NCBI GenBank assembly: GCA_003044455.1
Contig: POWY01000013.1
Location: forward strand, 1 to 42,652
From: Neisseria bergeri
GTDB taxonomy: Bacteria; Pseudomonadota; Gammaproteobacteria; Burkholderiales; Neisseriaceae
Length of the DNA stretch: 42,652 bases
Reading direction: 5' to 3'
Below the pieces are notes generated by a model that saw only the letters and a program-made list of their open reading frames with translations, was not told where the DNA came from and did not search any database. Below, piece by piece: positions 18,734 through 27,924 of the stretch. Within the stretch, counting starts at the first letter, position 1. Every line of letters begins with the position of its first letter. The translations under genes and the position numbers were made by a program.

Positions 18734-21571
18734 ATGTTAGACAAATACTCCCCCGCCGAAATCGAATCCAAACACTATCAAAACTGGGAAACCCAAGGTT
18801 ATTTCCAGCCCGATATGGATTTGACGAAACCGTCTTTCTCCATCCAACTGCCGCCGCCCAATGTAACCGGCACGCTGCACATGGGCCATGCCTTCAACCA
18901 AACCATCATGGACGGCCTGACCCGCTACTACCGCATGAAAGGCTGCAATACCGCCTGGATTCCCGGCACCGACCACGCGGGCATCGCCACGCAGATTGTG
19001 GTCGAGCGTCAGCTTGCCGCGCAAAACGTGTCCCGTCATGACTTGGGGCGCGAAAAATTCTTGGAAAAAGTGTGGGAATGGAAAGAAGTTTCCGGCGGCA
19101 CGATTACGCAGCAGATGCGCCGCGTGGGCTGTTCCGCAGACTGGACGCGTGAGTATTTCACGATGGACGACGTGCGTGCCGAAACCGTAACCGAAGTGTT
19201 CGTGCGCCTGTATGAGCAAGGCTTGATTTACCGCGGCAAACGCTTGGTGAACTGGGATCCGGTTTTGGGTACGGCAGTATCGGATTTGGAAGTGGAAAGC
19301 GTGGAAGAACAAGGCTCTATGTGGCACATCCGCTATCCGCTGGCGGACAATCCTGCCGAAGCCGTGATTGTGGCGACTACCCGCCCCGAAACGCTGCTGG
19401 GCGACGTTGCCGTTGCCGTCAATCCTGAAGACGAACGTTATACCCATTTGATCGGCAAGGAATTAATCCTGCCGCTGACCGGCCGCACCATTCCCGTGAT
19501 TGCCGACGAATACGTTGAAAAAGACTTCGGCACAGGCTGCGTGAAAATCACGCCCGCGCACGACTTCAACGACTACGAAGTCGGCAAACGCCACGACACG
19601 CGCCTGATTAATGTGTTCGACTTGGAAGCCAAAGTGCTGGCAAACGCCGAAGTGTTCAACTTCAAAGGCGAAGCGCAACCGGGCTTTGCCCTGCCTGAAA
19701 AATACGCAGGCTTAGACCGCTTCGCCGCGCGCAAACAAATGGTTGCCGATTTGCAGGAACAAGGCTTGTTGGTCGAAATCAAAGCGCACACGCTGATGAC
19801 GCCGAAAGGCGACCGTACCGGCTCGGTGATTGAGCCGATGCTGACCAGCCAATGGTTTGTCGCCATGTCCGCCACACCGGACGGCGGCGAACCCGACAGC
19901 GAATTCAAAGGCTTAAGCCTCGCCGACAAAGCCAAAAAAGCCGTCGACAGCGGCGCAGTGCGCTTTATCCCTGAAAACTGGGTCAATACCTACAACCAAT
20001 GGATGAACAACATCCAAGACTGGTGTATCTCACGCCAACTGTGGTGGGGGCATCAAATCCCCGCGTGGTACGACGAAGCAGGCAATGTTTACGTCGCCCG
20101 CAATCAGGCGGAAGCCGAAAAACAAGCCGGCAAAACAGGCTTGACCCGCGAAGAAGACGTATTGGATACATGGTTCTCCTCCGCGCTCGTGCCGTTCTCC
20201 ACGCTCGGCTGGCCGTCTGAAACCGACGAACTTAAAGCCTTCCTGCCATCCAATGTCTTGGTCACCGGCTACGAAATCATCTTCTTCTGGGTGGCGCGCA
20301 TGATTATGATGACCACCCACTTCACCGGCAAAGTACCGTTTAAAGACGTGTACATCCATGGCATCGTGCGCGACCACGAAGGCAAAAAAATGTCCAAATC
20401 CGAAGGCAACGTCATCGACCCTGTCGATTTGATTGACGGTATCGACTTGGAAAAACTGCTGGTGAAACGTACCACCGGCCTGCGCAAACCCGAAACCGCG
20501 CCGAAAGTGGAAGAAGCAACCAAAAAACTCTTCCCCGAAGGCATCCCCAGTATGGGCGCGGACGCATTGCGCTTCACTATGGCGAGCTACGCCAGCTTGG
20601 GACGCAGCGTAAACTTCGACTTCAAACGCGCCGAAGGCTACCGCAACTTCTGCAACAAAATCTGGAACGCCACCAACTTCGTCTTGATGAACACAGAAAA
20701 CCAAGACTGCGGCTACGGCGCAACCGCCATCGAACCGCGCGGCTATTCCTTCCCCGATATGTGGATTGTAGGCCGTCTGAATCAGACCATCGAGCAGGTT
20801 ACGCAAGCCTACGAAACCTACCGCTTTGATTTGGCAGCGGAAACCCTGTACAGCTTCGTATGGAACGACTATTGCGACTGGTATTTGGAACTCGCCAAAG
20901 TGCAGCTTCAAACCGGCTGCGCCAGCCGCCAGCGCGCCACACGCCATACCTTATTGCGCGTACTCGAAGCCGCCCTACGCCTGCTGCACCCGATTATTCC
21001 GTTCATTACCGAAGAACTGTGGCAAACCGTCGCTCCTATGTGCGACGCGAAAACCGCCGACAGCATTATGCTCGCCCGCTTCCCCGAAGCCGACGGCGGT
21101 GAGATTGTTCAGACGGCATTCGGGCAAATGACCGTGTTGCAGGATTTGATTGGCGCAGTCCGCAACCTGCGCGGCGAAATGGGCATCCAGCCTAACGTCA
21201 AAGCCCCACTGTTTGTCGAAAGCGCGGACGACTTGGCGGACTACCTCAAATACCTGCCGATGATGACCCGCCTGACCGAAGCACGGCAAGTCGCCGCCCT
21301 GCCCGAAAGCGAAGACGCGCCCGTCGCCGTCTGCAACGGCGCGCGCCTGATGTTGAAAGTCGAAATCGACAAAGCTGCCGAAACCGCCCGTTTGAGTAAA
21401 GAAGCCGAGAAGCTGCAAAAAGCCTTGGACAAACTCAATGCCAAACTCTCCAAACCCGGCTACACCGAAAAAGCCCCCGCACATCTGGTGGAAAAAGACA
21501 AAGCCGATTTGGCGGAATTGGAAGACAAAATGGCGAAAGTGCAAAATCAGTTGGCGAAGTTGAAAGACTGA
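18734..21571 (+). CDS. valS: Valyl-tRNA synthetase
   Basis: This class I synthetase charges tRNA-Val and edits misactivated threonine. The 945-residue protein has the HMGH version of the HIGH motif at residues 49-52 (in [13 protein letters not shown]) and the editing domain with [20 protein letters not shown] appears in [14 protein letters not shown], followed by the anticodon-binding domain and a C-terminal coiled coil (about residues 880-945) rich in K, A, E and L. The start follows CAGGGCTTCAT. It is an intact single-gene unit bounded by DUS hairpins. Confidence 0.98.
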   Translation: MLDKYSPAEIESKHYQNWETQGYFQPDMDLTKPSFSIQLPPPNVTGTLHMGHAFNQTIMDGLTRYYRMKGCNTAWIPGTDHAGIATQIVVERQLAAQNVSRHDLGREKFLEKVWEWKEVSGGTITQQMRRVGCSADWTREYFTMDDVRAETVTEVFVRLYEQGLIYRGKRLVNWDPVLGTAVSDLEVESVEEQGSMWHIRYPLADNPAEAVIVATTRPETLLGDVAVAVNPEDERYTHLIGKELILPLTGRTIPVIADEYVEKDFGTGCVKITPAHDFNDYEVGKRHDTRLINVFDLEAKVLANAEVFNFKGEAQPGFALPEKYAGLDRFAARKQMVADLQEQGLLVEIKAHTLMTPKGDRTGSVIEPMLTSQWFVAMSATPDGGEPDSEFKGLSLADKAKKAVDSGAVRFIPENWVNTYNQWMNNIQDWCISRQLWWGHQIPAWYDEAGNVYVARNQAEAEKQAGKTGLTREEDVLDTWFSSALVPFSTLGWPSETDELKAFLPSNVLVTGYEIIFFWVARMIMMTTHFTGKVPFKDVYIHGIVRDHEGKKMSKSEGNVIDPVDLIDGIDLEKLLVKRTTGLRKPETAPKVEEATKKLFPEGIPSMGADALRFTMASYASLGRSVNFDFKRAEGYRNFCNKIWNATNFVLMNTENQDCGYGATAIEPRGYSFPDMWIVGRLNQTIEQVTQAYETYRFDLAAETLYSFVWNDYCDWYLELAKVQLQTGCASRQRATRHTLLRVLEAALRLLHPIIPFITEELWQTVAPMCDAKTADSIMLARFPEADGGEIVQTAFGQMTVLQDLIGAVRNLRGEMGIQPNVKAPLFVESADDLADYLKYLPMMTRLTEARQVAALPESEDAPVAVCNGARLMLKVEIDKAAETARLSKEAEKLQKALDKLNAKLSKPGYTEKAPAHLVEKDKADLAELEDKMAKVQNQLAKLKD

Positions 21572-21587
21572 TTTGATTGAATAAACA

Positions 21588-21628
21588 AGGCCGTCTGAAA
21601 ACCTGAAACCGGGGTTTTCAGACGGCCT
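21588..21628 (+). terminator. Inverted AG-DUS hairpin after valS
   Basis: AGGCCGTCTGAAAACC (21588-21603) pairs perfectly with GGTTTTCAGACGGCCT (21613-21628). Both halves are the AG dialect. Confidence 0.8.
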
Positions 21629-21645
21629 CCTCAAAAGGAAATCAA

Positions 21646-21873
21646 ATGATGGACTTCATCGTGCCTATATTGCTCGTCGTCGCCATCGTCGTACTTCATA
21701 TTCATACCTGCTTTACCGAAGCCGTCCACCTCAACAAATGGCGGCCGTGGCTGATTATTCTATTGTTGATTCTGACCGGCACTTGGTTTATCTACTTCGT
21801 CAGCCGTACCGCACTGATGAAGCTGGGTGTCCAACTGGTGCTGATTGCCGGTCTCGTGATTTACATCTCTTGA
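21646..21873 (+). CDS. Small two- or three-helix membrane protein of unknown function
   Basis: This is a 75-residue hydrophobic protein. Helix 1 covers about residues 3-20 (DFIVPILLVVAIVVLHI), and a short polar turn follows with HTCFTEAVHLNKWRP. Helix 2 is LIILLLILTGTWFIYFVS and helix 3 VQLVLIAGLVIYI. The start has AAGGAAA upstream, and an adjacent second ATG at 21649 is an alternative. It is flanked by non-standard DUS hairpins. I do not recognise the family. Confidence 0.65.
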   Translation: MMDFIVPILLVVAIVVLHIHTCFTEAVHLNKWRPWLIILLLILTGTWFIYFVSRTALMKLGVQLVLIAGLVIYIS

Positions 21874-21901
21874 ACGCCCGCCTGTGGCAGAATACCCGCA
21901 A

Positions 21902-21933
21902 AGGTCGTCTGAAAAATGTTTTTCAGACGGCCT
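21902..21933 (+). terminator. Mixed-dialect DUS hairpin (AGGTCGTCTGAA / AGGCCGTCTGAA)
   Basis: AGGTCGTCTGAAAAA (21902-21916) faces TTTTTCAGACGGCCT (21919-21933) with one T-G pair. The left half is the N. mucosa-type dialect and the right half the AG dialect. A TTTTAAG follows. Confidence 0.75.
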
Positions 21934-21952
21934 CTTTTAAGAAAGGAAATAG

Positions 21953-22081
21953 ATGTTTCAACACACAGGACGACACATAAAGCGTCGCCCTATGTGTTGC
22001 CAAGGGTTACGCCCCTCCCAAATAAAGTCTAATCCTGCCGCCCTAAAGGGCGGGGTTTCAACCGAAAAGGAAATACGATGA
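21953..22081 (+). CDS. 42-codon ORF coupled by ATGA overlap to the downstream secreted-protein gene
   Basis: The small frame begins [20 protein letters not shown] and ends ...STEKEIR. It has a good ribosome site (AAGAAAGGAAA) and ends in TGA overlapping the ATG of the next gene (ATGA at 22078-22081). It contains the hairpin-forming CCGCCC-TAAA-GGGCGG near 22037-22053. The peptide is basic with no known domain. It may be a leader peptide, or only a readable relic of a repeat. The ribosome site and the exact overlap are the only support. Confidence 0.3.
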   Translation: MFQHTGRHIKRRPMCCQGLRPSQIKSNPAALKGGVSTEKEIR

Positions 22082-22542
22082 AACTCTTTATTCTGCCGGT
22101 ACTTTTATCCGCAACAACTGCTCTGGCTTCTCCGATTGTCGGTACATGGCATTGCATCGGCACTGATGAAAACATTCACAGTAATGCAAAAGTTGAATAT
22201 CTTCAGGACGGCAGTTTCCGTGGCGATGCTATACTCAAAATCGATGATGACGGCAATATCTTGGCATACCGTGTTGTCGGATCAGGGAAATGGCGTTTTG
22301 AAAACAATGCCTTGACGGAAAGCCAAATCAAATATAGCGAAGTTTCACGACAGCACAGCCCCGAAACGCTGGCATGGTTGGAAGAATCAGAAGACGGCCA
22401 ATTCTTGGAAAGCATGATGTACACCGGATTGGTCGCGCAGATAAACAAGCCCGGTGAAGATGAAGTGTATCAACTGGATAAATCAGGCAAATTAGTGTCC
22501 GAAGACGGAACTTCCCGTGAGGTATGTACGAAAGTGAAGTAA
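22078..22542 (+). CDS. Secreted/periplasmic protein of unknown function
   Basis: This 154-residue precursor has a clear signal peptide, [17 protein letters not shown], cleaved before SPIVGTW. The mature part begins [20 protein letters not shown] and continues with alternating beta-strand patterns ([36 protein letters not shown]), a layout seen in small lipocalin-like or calycin-like folds. Two cysteines are present in the mature protein (in WHC and EVC). The start follows AAAAGGAAATACG. It is less GC-rich than valS. I do not recognise a named family. Confidence 0.7.
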   Translation: MKLFILPVLLSATTALASPIVGTWHCIGTDENIHSNAKVEYLQDGSFRGDAILKIDDDGNILAYRVVGSGKWRFENNALTESQIKYSEVSRQHSPETLAWLEESEDGQFLESMMYTGLVAQINKPGEDEVYQLDKSGKLVSEDGTSREVCTKVK

Positions 22543-22590
22543 AAAACAACTGTCGGTCGGACAAGTTTGTCTGATTGATGGCTGAAATAA

Positions 22591-22630
22591 CAAATGCTGT
22601 CTGAAACTTAAATTTCAGACGGCATTTTTC
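22591..22630 (+). terminator. Inverted DUS hairpin with T-tract
   Basis: ATGCTGTCTGAA (22594-22605, one mismatch to DUS) and TTCAGACGGCAT (22614-22625) extend over TTTAAATT, followed by TTTTTC. It ends the secreted-protein gene. Confidence 0.75.
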
Positions 22631-22650
22631 TTTTTCTCAATCCATCAAAT

Positions 22651-22884
22651 TCAATCAAACCAAACCATCTGACTTTTATCCACGCTGATGCGGATTTCCT
22701 GTTCGATTTGCAGTTTGTCCGTATCGTAGTCGGCGTAGAAACACCCAATCAAATTGCCGTATTGCGGATAGGCGGAGATGAAACGCGTACCTTCGGCGGA
22801 GGATGACAGCTTCACTAATGCAGGCAACCGCCGGATACGGTGCGTTTTACAACGCCGAAACCACGCCGGCAAAAAGGTTCGCAC
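22651..22884 (-). CDS. Uncertain 77-residue ORF, possibly a gene fragment
   Basis: The C-terminal half reads like a real protein (TRFISAYPQYGNLIGCFYAD, then DTDKLQIEQEIRISVD), while the first 30 residues are arginine-rich and look like an out-of-frame reading. No ribosome site is clear. It may be the 3' end of a lost gene. I do not recognise it. Confidence 0.3.
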   Translation of the reverse strand: MRTFLPAWFRRCKTHRIRRLPALVKLSSSAEGTRFISAYPQYGNLIGCFYADYDTDKLQIEQEIRISVDKSQMVWFD

Positions 22885-23104
22885 CTGTAATCCGTTAATC
22901 TTGATGATTAAAAAATCTTTATAGCCGAATTACCCGACATATCAACGCATATATCATTAAAAATTAACTTCCCCCACTGACACAGCCTCCAAAATTTACA
23001 TAAAATAACCCCCCCGCATAATTCCATCTACATAAACCTATATTTTTCAAATATAATATTACGTTTTTCATGACAACTCATTAATCTCTACAAGGATTTT
23101 AACG
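22885..23104. other. AT-rich non-coding stretch before the adhesin relic
   Basis: No gene is seen. A run of seven C (23009-23015) and a TATAAT (23052-23057) precede the relic start. The -35 position holds only a weak TACATA. These look like the remains of its promoter region. Confidence 0.5.
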
Positions 23105-23394
23105 ATGAATAAGACTTTCAAGGTCATCTGGAATCATTCAACCCAAACATGGACGGCGGTCAGCGAGCTTGCCGGTACGAGGAAAAAAAGCAAATCCATC
23201 AAATTGACGGCCATCTCTGCCGCCCTGCTCATGGCATGAGGTACAGCTCAAGCCGCCACACATACGGCTGCGGACAGCCTGATTGCCATATCGGATAATT
23301 TGGCGGCAGGTATAACGGCAAACTGATTTGGAAAGCGCAAGCCAACCTCAACAGCCGTGCAGATGTAGGCGTAGGCATGGCTTACCTCTGGTAA
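23105..23394 (+). pseudogene. Relic of a trimeric autotransporter adhesin (ESPR and last barrel strand only)
   Basis: The first frame opens MNKTFKVIWNHSTQTWTAVS, which is the extended signal peptide region (ESPR) found on large neisserial autotransporters. The hydrophobic signal core LTAISAALLMA follows and is broken by an in-frame TGA at 23237, after which GTAQA and AATHTAADS continue. In another frame the end reads YNGKLIWKAQANLNSRADVG and then VGMAYLW before TAA at 23392, resembling the final strand of a YadA-type membrane anchor. Nearly the whole passenger domain is therefore gone, leaving N- and C-terminal scars joined by deletion. AAGGATTT before the ATG is a fair ribosome site. The adhesin type is an inference. 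Confidence 0.65.
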
Positions 23395-23412
23395 CCTGTT
23401 TAGCCTTACACA

Positions 23413-23442
23413 AAGCCCTTCGGATTTCCGAAGGGCTTTTTT
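23413..23442 (+). terminator. Rho-independent terminator of the adhesin relic
   Basis: AAGCCCTTCGG (23413-23423), loop ATTT, CCGAAGGGCTT (23428-23438), then T to 23442. It is a strong, non-DUS terminator 18 bp after the relic stop. Confidence 0.9.
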
Positions 23443-23496
23443 CAGATAAAACATTTGCACAATTGCAACATCAAGAAACCTTACAATATACAGCCC

Positions 23497-23578
23497 GAGA
23501 CCTTTGCAAAATTCCCCAAAATCCCCTAAATTCCCACCAAGACATTTAGGGGATTTTGGGGAATTTTGCAAAGGTCTC
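23497..23578. mobile_element. 82-bp perfect palindrome derived from the IS5-family terminus (MITE-like)
   Basis: Two exact 35-bp inverted arms (23497-23531 and 23544-23578), each beginning at its outer end with GAGACCTTTGCAAAA, enclose a 12-base centre, TCCCACCAAGAC. The minus strand of 23497-23550 equals the 54-bp IS terminus at 301-354. The element thus looks like an IS with its whole interior lost, leaving two joined ends. No direct target repeat is obvious in the flanks. Confidence 0.8.
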
Positions 23579-23592
23579 AGTCTAAAAGAATA

Positions 23593-23629
23593 AAACAATG
23601 CCGTCTGAAATCTTCAGACGGCATTGTTT
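23593..23629 (-). terminator. Inverted DUS terminator of oxyR
   Basis: AAACAATGCCGTCTGAA and TTCAGACGGCATTGTTT form a 17-bp perfect stem with a 3-base loop. It lies 6 bp past the oxyR stop, and on the minus strand T-rich TTTTATTC follows. Confidence 0.85.
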
Positions 23630-23634
23630 TTGAA

Positions 23635-24555
23635 TTACCCTCTAAGGAACGTTACACCGCTCAACCTCGATTGCATAATCGCCGTTTTCATTGCAGACAA
23701 TGCTTTCGGACGAACAAAGTTACGACGGTATGCCAACACGACCCGACGGCTCGGTGCAGTACCCTCAAAAGGAATAATACTGAAAAGCATATGGTCGTTT
23801 TCAGTCAATGCAGTTGCCGGTAATACACTGATTGCCAGACCGCTTGCAACCATATGGCGAATCGTGTTAATCGAACTGCCCTGCAATGTATTGGTCAAAC
23901 CCTGTATGCGTTGTTTGGCAGCCAACTCGGAGCAACTTGACAACACTTGATCCCGCATACAATTCCCTTCCGTAAGCAACAAAACCTGTTCTTCGCCCAG
24001 CATTTTAGATGACACAGCATCAAGCTCTTCAAACGGATGCCCCTTGGGAACAATGACGAAGAACGGTTCGTCATACAACGGTTCGGTAACGATACCCGGT
24101 TCCTGAAACGGCTCTGCTACGATAATTGCGTCAACATCTCCACGCTTAAGAGATTCAGTCAACGTATGCGTATAGTTCTCCTCCAACATCAGAGGCATCT
24201 TAGGTGCAGTACGACGCAGAGAAACAATCAACTTTGGTAACAGGTAGGGAGCAACTGTGAAAATTAATCCAAGTTTGAATGCCCCCTCCAGCTCATTCTG
24301 CTCTTCATTTGCCAAATGCCTTATAAGCTCTGCCTCCTCAAGCACTTTACGTGCCTGAGCAACAATGCGTTCCCCTGCCTCCGTCGTAATAATATCATTA
24401 CTACTCCGGTCAAACAGGGAAACAGCAAGCTCCTCTTCCAGCTTCTTAATAGCAATGGATAAAGTGGGCTGACTGACAAAACAACGCCGTGCAGCGCGAC
24501 CGAAATGACGTTCCTGAGCAACTGCGACGATGTACCGTAATTCGGTCAAGGTCAT
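23635..24555 (-). CDS. oxyR: Hydrogen peroxide-sensing LysR-type regulator OxyR
   Basis: OxyR senses H2O2 through a disulfide and controls catalase and other peroxide-defence genes. The 306-residue protein has an N-terminal helix-turn-helix (AARRCFVSQPTLSIAIKKLE, residues 21-40) and the redox pair C199 and C208 in EGNCMRDQVLSSCSE, exactly as in the E. coli protein. It starts only 3 bp after the minE stop on the same strand, so it is most likely transcribed with minCDE. Confidence 0.97.
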   Translation of the reverse strand: MTLTELRYIVAVAQERHFGRAARRCFVSQPTLSIAIKKLEEELAVSLFDRSSNDIITTEAGERIVAQARKVLEEAELIRHLANEEQNELEGAFKLGLIFTVAPYLLPKLIVSLRRTAPKMPLMLEENYTHTLTESLKRGDVDAIIVAEPFQEPGIVTEPLYDEPFFVIVPKGHPFEELDAVSSKMLGEEQVLLLTEGNCMRDQVLSSCSELAAKQRIQGLTNTLQGSSINTIRHMVASGLAISVLPATALTENDHMLFSIIPFEGTAPSRRVVLAYRRNFVRPKALSAMKTAIMQSRLSGVTFLRG

Positions 24556-24558
24556 GAA

Positions 24559-24822
24559 CTATACCTTTTTCTGTTCAGGTAATGTAATGTTCAATTCCAG
24601 AACATCGACACCATCCTGCTTCTCTTGAGAAATACGGATATTATCCAAGGAAACATTCACATACTTAGACAAAACTTCCATCAATTCTTTACGCAAAGTC
24701 GGCAAATAATCGGGAGCCTGACCTTCTTGAGCACGCTCTTGGGCAATGATAATTTGAAGACGATCTCGTGCGACAGTTGCCGTTTTCTGCTTTCTACCAA
24801 ATAAAAGATCAATTAATGACAT
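24559..24822 (-). CDS. minE: Cell division topological specificity factor MinE
   Basis: MinE stimulates MinD ATPase and drives pole-to-pole oscillation so that division is blocked only away from midcell. The 87-residue protein has the N-terminal membrane/MinD-binding part ([20 protein letters not shown], then RLQIIIAQE) and the C-terminal dimerisation domain ([20 protein letters not shown]). It starts 3 bp after the minD stop. Confidence 0.97.
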   Translation of the reverse strand: MSLIDLLFGRKQKTATVARDRLQIIIAQERAQEGQAPDYLPTLRKELMEVLSKYVNVSLDNIRISQEKQDGVDVLELNITLPEQKKV

Positions 24823-24825
24823 ACG

Positions 24826-25641
24826 TTAACCTCCAAACAGACGTTTGAAGAAGCCTTTTTTCTCAACTTCTAAGAAACGCATTTCACGATTTTCACCCAA
24901 TAGACGGGCAATTACGTCCTTATAAGCTTCAGAAGCAACCACGCTGTCTTGATGAATAACAGGCTCACCTGAGTTAGAGGCCTGCAAAACGTTTTGCGAT
25001 TCCGGAATCACACCAATCAAGGGAATACGCAAAATGTCACAAATATCCTGTACTGAAAGCATTTCACCTTTAGCTACACGTTCAGGAGAGTAACGAGTAA
25101 TCAACAAATGCTCCTTAACCGAACCACCTTGCTCTGCCTTACGTGATTTACTTTGTAGAATACCTAAAATCCTGTCAGAGTCCCGAACACTGGAAACCTC
25201 CGGATTGGTCGTTACGATGGCTTCATCGGCAAAATACAATGCCATCAATGCACCTTGCTCAATACCGGCAGGAGAATCACAAATAATATATTCGAAACCC
25301 ATTTTCTTACTACCCAACTCTTTCATGACCTTCTCTACACCCTCACGTGTCAAAGCATCTTTATCCCGAGTTTGGGAAGCAGGCAGAATAAACAAATTTT
25401 CACAGTTTTTATCTTTAATCAATGCCTGATTAAGTGTCGCCTCACCTTGAATGACATTAATGAGGTCATAAACGACACGCCGCTCACAGCCCATAATTAA
25501 GTCAAGATTACGTAAGCCAACATCAAAATCAATCACCGCAGTTTTGTATCCGCGCAATGCCAAACCTGTTGCAATACTGGCACTGGTAGTCGTTTTACCA
25601 ACACCACCCTTACCAGAAGTTACTACAATAATTTTTGCCAC
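24826..25641 (-). CDS. minD: Septum site-determining ATPase MinD
   Basis: MinD is a membrane-binding ATPase that recruits MinC and oscillates with MinE. The 271-residue protein has the deviant Walker A GKGGVGKT at residues 10-17, DFDVGLRNLDLIMGCERRVV, ICDSPAGIEQGAL, and the C-terminal amphipathic helix EKKGFFKRLFGG that binds membrane. The start is GTG at 25641, supported by AAAAAGGAAAT upstream. The longer frame to 25764 overlaps minC and is rejected. minC ends 28 bp upstream. Confidence 0.97.
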   Translation of the reverse strand: MAKIIVVTSGKGGVGKTTTSASIATGLALRGYKTAVIDFDVGLRNLDLIMGCERRVVYDLINVIQGEATLNQALIKDKNCENLFILPASQTRDKDALTREGVEKVMKELGSKKMGFEYIICDSPAGIEQGALMALYFADEAIVTTNPEVSSVRDSDRILGILQSKSRKAEQGGSVKEHLLITRYSPERVAKGEMLSVQDICDILRIPLIGVIPESQNVLQASNSGEPVIHQDSVVASEAYKDVIARLLGENREMRFLEVEKKGFFKRLFGG

Positions 25642-25669
25642 AATATTTCCTTTTTCAAATATCAAACAA

Positions 25670-26371
25670 TTACTCTGAATCAATTGCACTGATAACCAAA
25701 CGATTATCCTGCAACAATATCTGTACCGGCTGTTTATGCAAATGATCCGGCAAATCTTGTTCAAAATTGCGGTAAATACCAGCTATGGAAACTAATTCTG
25801 CCTGCATAGAATGAATAAATATACGGGCGGAAGTATCACCTTTTGCACCAGCTAAGGCCCGACCCCTCATTGGGGCATAAATATGTATATTACCGTCTGC
25901 AATCAACTCTGCACCTTGACTGACAGTACCGGTTACAATTAAATCTCCGTCTTCAGCATAAACCTGTTGGCCAGTACGGACAGAGGTTGTAACCAATACC
26001 GTTTTCCTCGTTTTCAGCTCGTCGGAAGTTTCTTGCGCCTCAATCTGATCCTGTTCTCTAATATTTTCTAGATGAGATGAACAGAAAAGCAAATGATACT
26101 TCGCTGCCACGGCAGCCCATCGCTCATCAAGATGTTTAAGACCTAAAATCTGCATACCATGTCTCGAAAAAAGCGAAACCAATGCAGCAAGATCTAAAGA
26201 CTCAGGATAATCAAACTCCTGAAGATCCAAGACAAAAGGAACGACACCAGATTCCTGGAATTTCTTCCCTAATTTGACTAAAACATTTTCCAAATCAAGC
26301 AAATCTGATGTATGTAAGCAAATAGATAATACATCTATCTTTGTCGATTTTATATCGAAGGCATTAATCAT
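25670..26371 (-). CDS. minC: Septum site-determining protein MinC
   Basis: MinC is the FtsZ-polymer inhibitor delivered to the membrane by MinD. The protein has an N-terminal FtsZ-interacting domain (VVPFVLDLQEFDYPESLDLA) and a C-terminal beta-helix that binds MinD (GDLIVTGTVSQGAELIADGN and IHIYAPMRGRALAGAKGD). The ATG at 26371 gives 233 residues, close to the E. coli length. The frame is open to a TTG at 26416, giving 248 residues. Neither has a clear ribosome site, so the start is uncertain. It is the first gene of minCDE-oxyR, with an AT-rich promoter region above it. Confidence 0.93.
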   Translation of the reverse strand: MINAFDIKSTKIDVLSICLHTSDLLDLENVLVKLGKKFQESGVVPFVLDLQEFDYPESLDLAALVSLFSRHGMQILGLKHLDERWAAVAAKYHLLFCSSHLENIREQDQIEAQETSDELKTRKTVLVTTSVRTGQQVYAEDGDLIVTGTVSQGAELIADGNIHIYAPMRGRALAGAKGDTSARIFIHSMQAELVSIAGIYRNFEQDLPDHLHKQPVQILLQDNRLVISAIDSE

Positions 26372-26477
26372 AGATAAAACTATAGAATTTTTTAATGATG
26401 TAAGTTTACCGCGCAAACCTTAGCTATTCAATTAATATTTACTCAATAAATCATTAACCTTCAAATATTATGTAAAA

Positions 26478-26510
26478 ATAACGCCATCTATTTCTAATAG
26501 ATGGCGTTAT
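26478..26510 (-). terminator. Terminator at the end of the ribosomal protein supercluster
   Basis: ATAACGCCATCTA (26478-26490) pairs perfectly with TAGATGGCGTTAT (26498-26510). On the minus strand it is followed by TTTTTACAT. It lies 10 bp beyond the rplQ stop and carries no DUS. Confidence 0.9.
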
Positions 26511-26520
26511 ATGCTTAAAA

Positions 26521-26889
26521 TTACTCAGCCACTGGTTTATCAACTAATTCAACCAAAGCCAAGGGGGCATTATCGCCCTTACGGAACCCATATTTCAATA
26601 CTCGAACATAACCACCATTACGAGCAGAGAAACGAGGACCCAAATCACCAAACAATTTCACTACAACATCACGATCACGAGTTCGGTCAAATGCCAAACG
26701 ATGATTAGCCAAAGATGGTTTCTTACCCAATGTAATCAATGGTTCAACCACACGGCGCAATTCCTTGGCCTTAGGCAGAGTTGTTACAATCGTTTCGTGA
26801 GTCAATAATGAATTCGCCATATTACGCAGCATTGCAGCACGATGACTGCTGGTACGGTTTAATTTGCGATTGCCATTACGATGACGCAT
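26521..26889 (-). CDS. rplQ: 50S ribosomal protein L17
   Basis: This is a large-subunit protein near the exit tunnel rim. The 122-residue product begins [20 protein letters not shown] and contains [20 protein letters not shown] with [12 protein letters not shown], the standard L17 core, then a C-terminal beta segment. It is the last gene of the alpha operon, 23 bp after rpoA, and ends at a rho-independent terminator. Confidence 0.97.
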   Translation of the reverse strand: MRHRNGNRKLNRTSSHRAAMLRNMANSLLTHETIVTTLPKAKELRRVVEPLITLGKKPSLANHRLAFDRTRDRDVVVKLFGDLGPRFSARNGGYVRVLKYGFRKGDNAPLALVELVDKPVAE

Positions 26890-26912
26890 ATCAATTATCC
26901 TTTAATTCTTCA

Positions 26913-27899
26913 TTAAGGCTTTTCCAAGCCTACAGGTGGCCATGCTTCCAACTTAGAACCCAGTGTCAAACCTTTAGATGCCAATACTTCCTTAATCTCA
27001 TTCAAAGATTTACGTCCCAAATTCGGCGTTTTAAGAAGCTCGGTTTCAGTGCGTTGAATCAAATCGCCAATATAATAAATATCCTCAGCTTTCAAACAAT
27101 TAGCTGAACGTACTGTCAATTCCAGATCATCCACCGGACGCAAAAGAACAGGGTCGATAGGAGGTGCTTTTTCTTCAACCTCCTCCACAGGCGTACCCTG
27201 CAAATCAGCAAAAATAGACATCTGATCAATCAAAATACGTGCCGCACTGCGTACAGCTTCCTCAGGATCAATAGAACCGTCGGTTTCGATATCCAAAACC
27301 AACTTATCAAGATCCGTCCGCTGCTCTACACGTGCAGGTTCAACCTCAAAGCTAACACGGCTGATGGGCGAAAAGCTCGCATCCAACTGGATTGCACCAA
27401 TCTGACGGTTCTCATCACGAACTACCTGACGACCTGAAACAGATTGATAACCACGACCTTGCTCTACTTTAATTTCCATCTCAATTTGACCGTTATCAGC
27501 CAAATGACAAATGACATGACCAGGATTCAGAATTTCTACATCATGCGGCAACTCAATATCACCGGCAGATACGACACCTGAACCTGATTTCTTCAACATA
27601 AGTTGAACTTGGCTACGACCATGGAGCTTAAATACAATACCTTTAATATTCAGCAAAATGTCAACAACATCTTCCTGAACACCATCAACAGTAGAATATT
27701 CGTGTAATACACCGGCAATAGCCACTTCAGTAGGAGCAAAACCATTCATGGATGACAGTAAGATACGGCGCAAAGCATTACCTAAGGTATGACCGAAACC
27801 ACGTTCAAATGGCTGCATAGATACTTTTGCACGAGTTGCAGAAAAAGTATTTACATCAATTTGACGAGGTTTCAAAAATTCGGTTGTGCTATTCTGCAT
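26913..27899 (-). CDS. rpoA: RNA polymerase alpha subunit
   Basis: Alpha dimerises to nucleate RNA polymerase assembly, and its C-terminal domain contacts UP elements and activators. The 328-residue protein has the N-terminal domain with [20 protein letters not shown] and an acidic linker around residues 235-250 ([15 protein letters not shown]). The alpha-CTD carries [18 protein letters not shown] and [19 protein letters not shown]. It lies between rpsD and rplQ as in other proteobacteria. Confidence 0.98.
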   Translation of the reverse strand: MQNSTTEFLKPRQIDVNTFSATRAKVSMQPFERGFGHTLGNALRRILLSSMNGFAPTEVAIAGVLHEYSTVDGVQEDVVDILLNIKGIVFKLHGRSQVQLMLKKSGSGVVSAGDIELPHDVEILNPGHVICHLADNGQIEMEIKVEQGRGYQSVSGRQVVRDENRQIGAIQLDASFSPISRVSFEVEPARVEQRTDLDKLVLDIETDGSIDPEEAVRSAARILIDQMSIFADLQGTPVEEVEEKAPPIDPVLLRPVDDLELTVRSANCLKAEDIYYIGDLIQRTETELLKTPNLGRKSLNEIKEVLASKGLTLGSKLEAWPPVGLEKP

Positions 27900-27924
27900 T
27901 TAACTGTCCCTCACTGAGCTAGCA

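Noticed and set aside
22021-22060. CCGCCC-TAAA-GGGCGG hairpin as an IS200/IS605 end
   Set aside because: The hairpin and flanking GTTTCAACC look suggestive, but there is no transposase, no second end, and no target motif that I can see.
23499-23578. The 82-bp palindrome as a plain transcription terminator
   Set aside because: A 35-bp perfect stem identical to an IS terminus is better explained as IS-derived, and a good terminator already stands at 23413-23442.
23248-23598. Minus-strand frame of 116 codons across the adhesin relic and palindrome
   Set aside because: It reads through a terminator hairpin and the IS palindrome, and has no ribosome site or conserved features.
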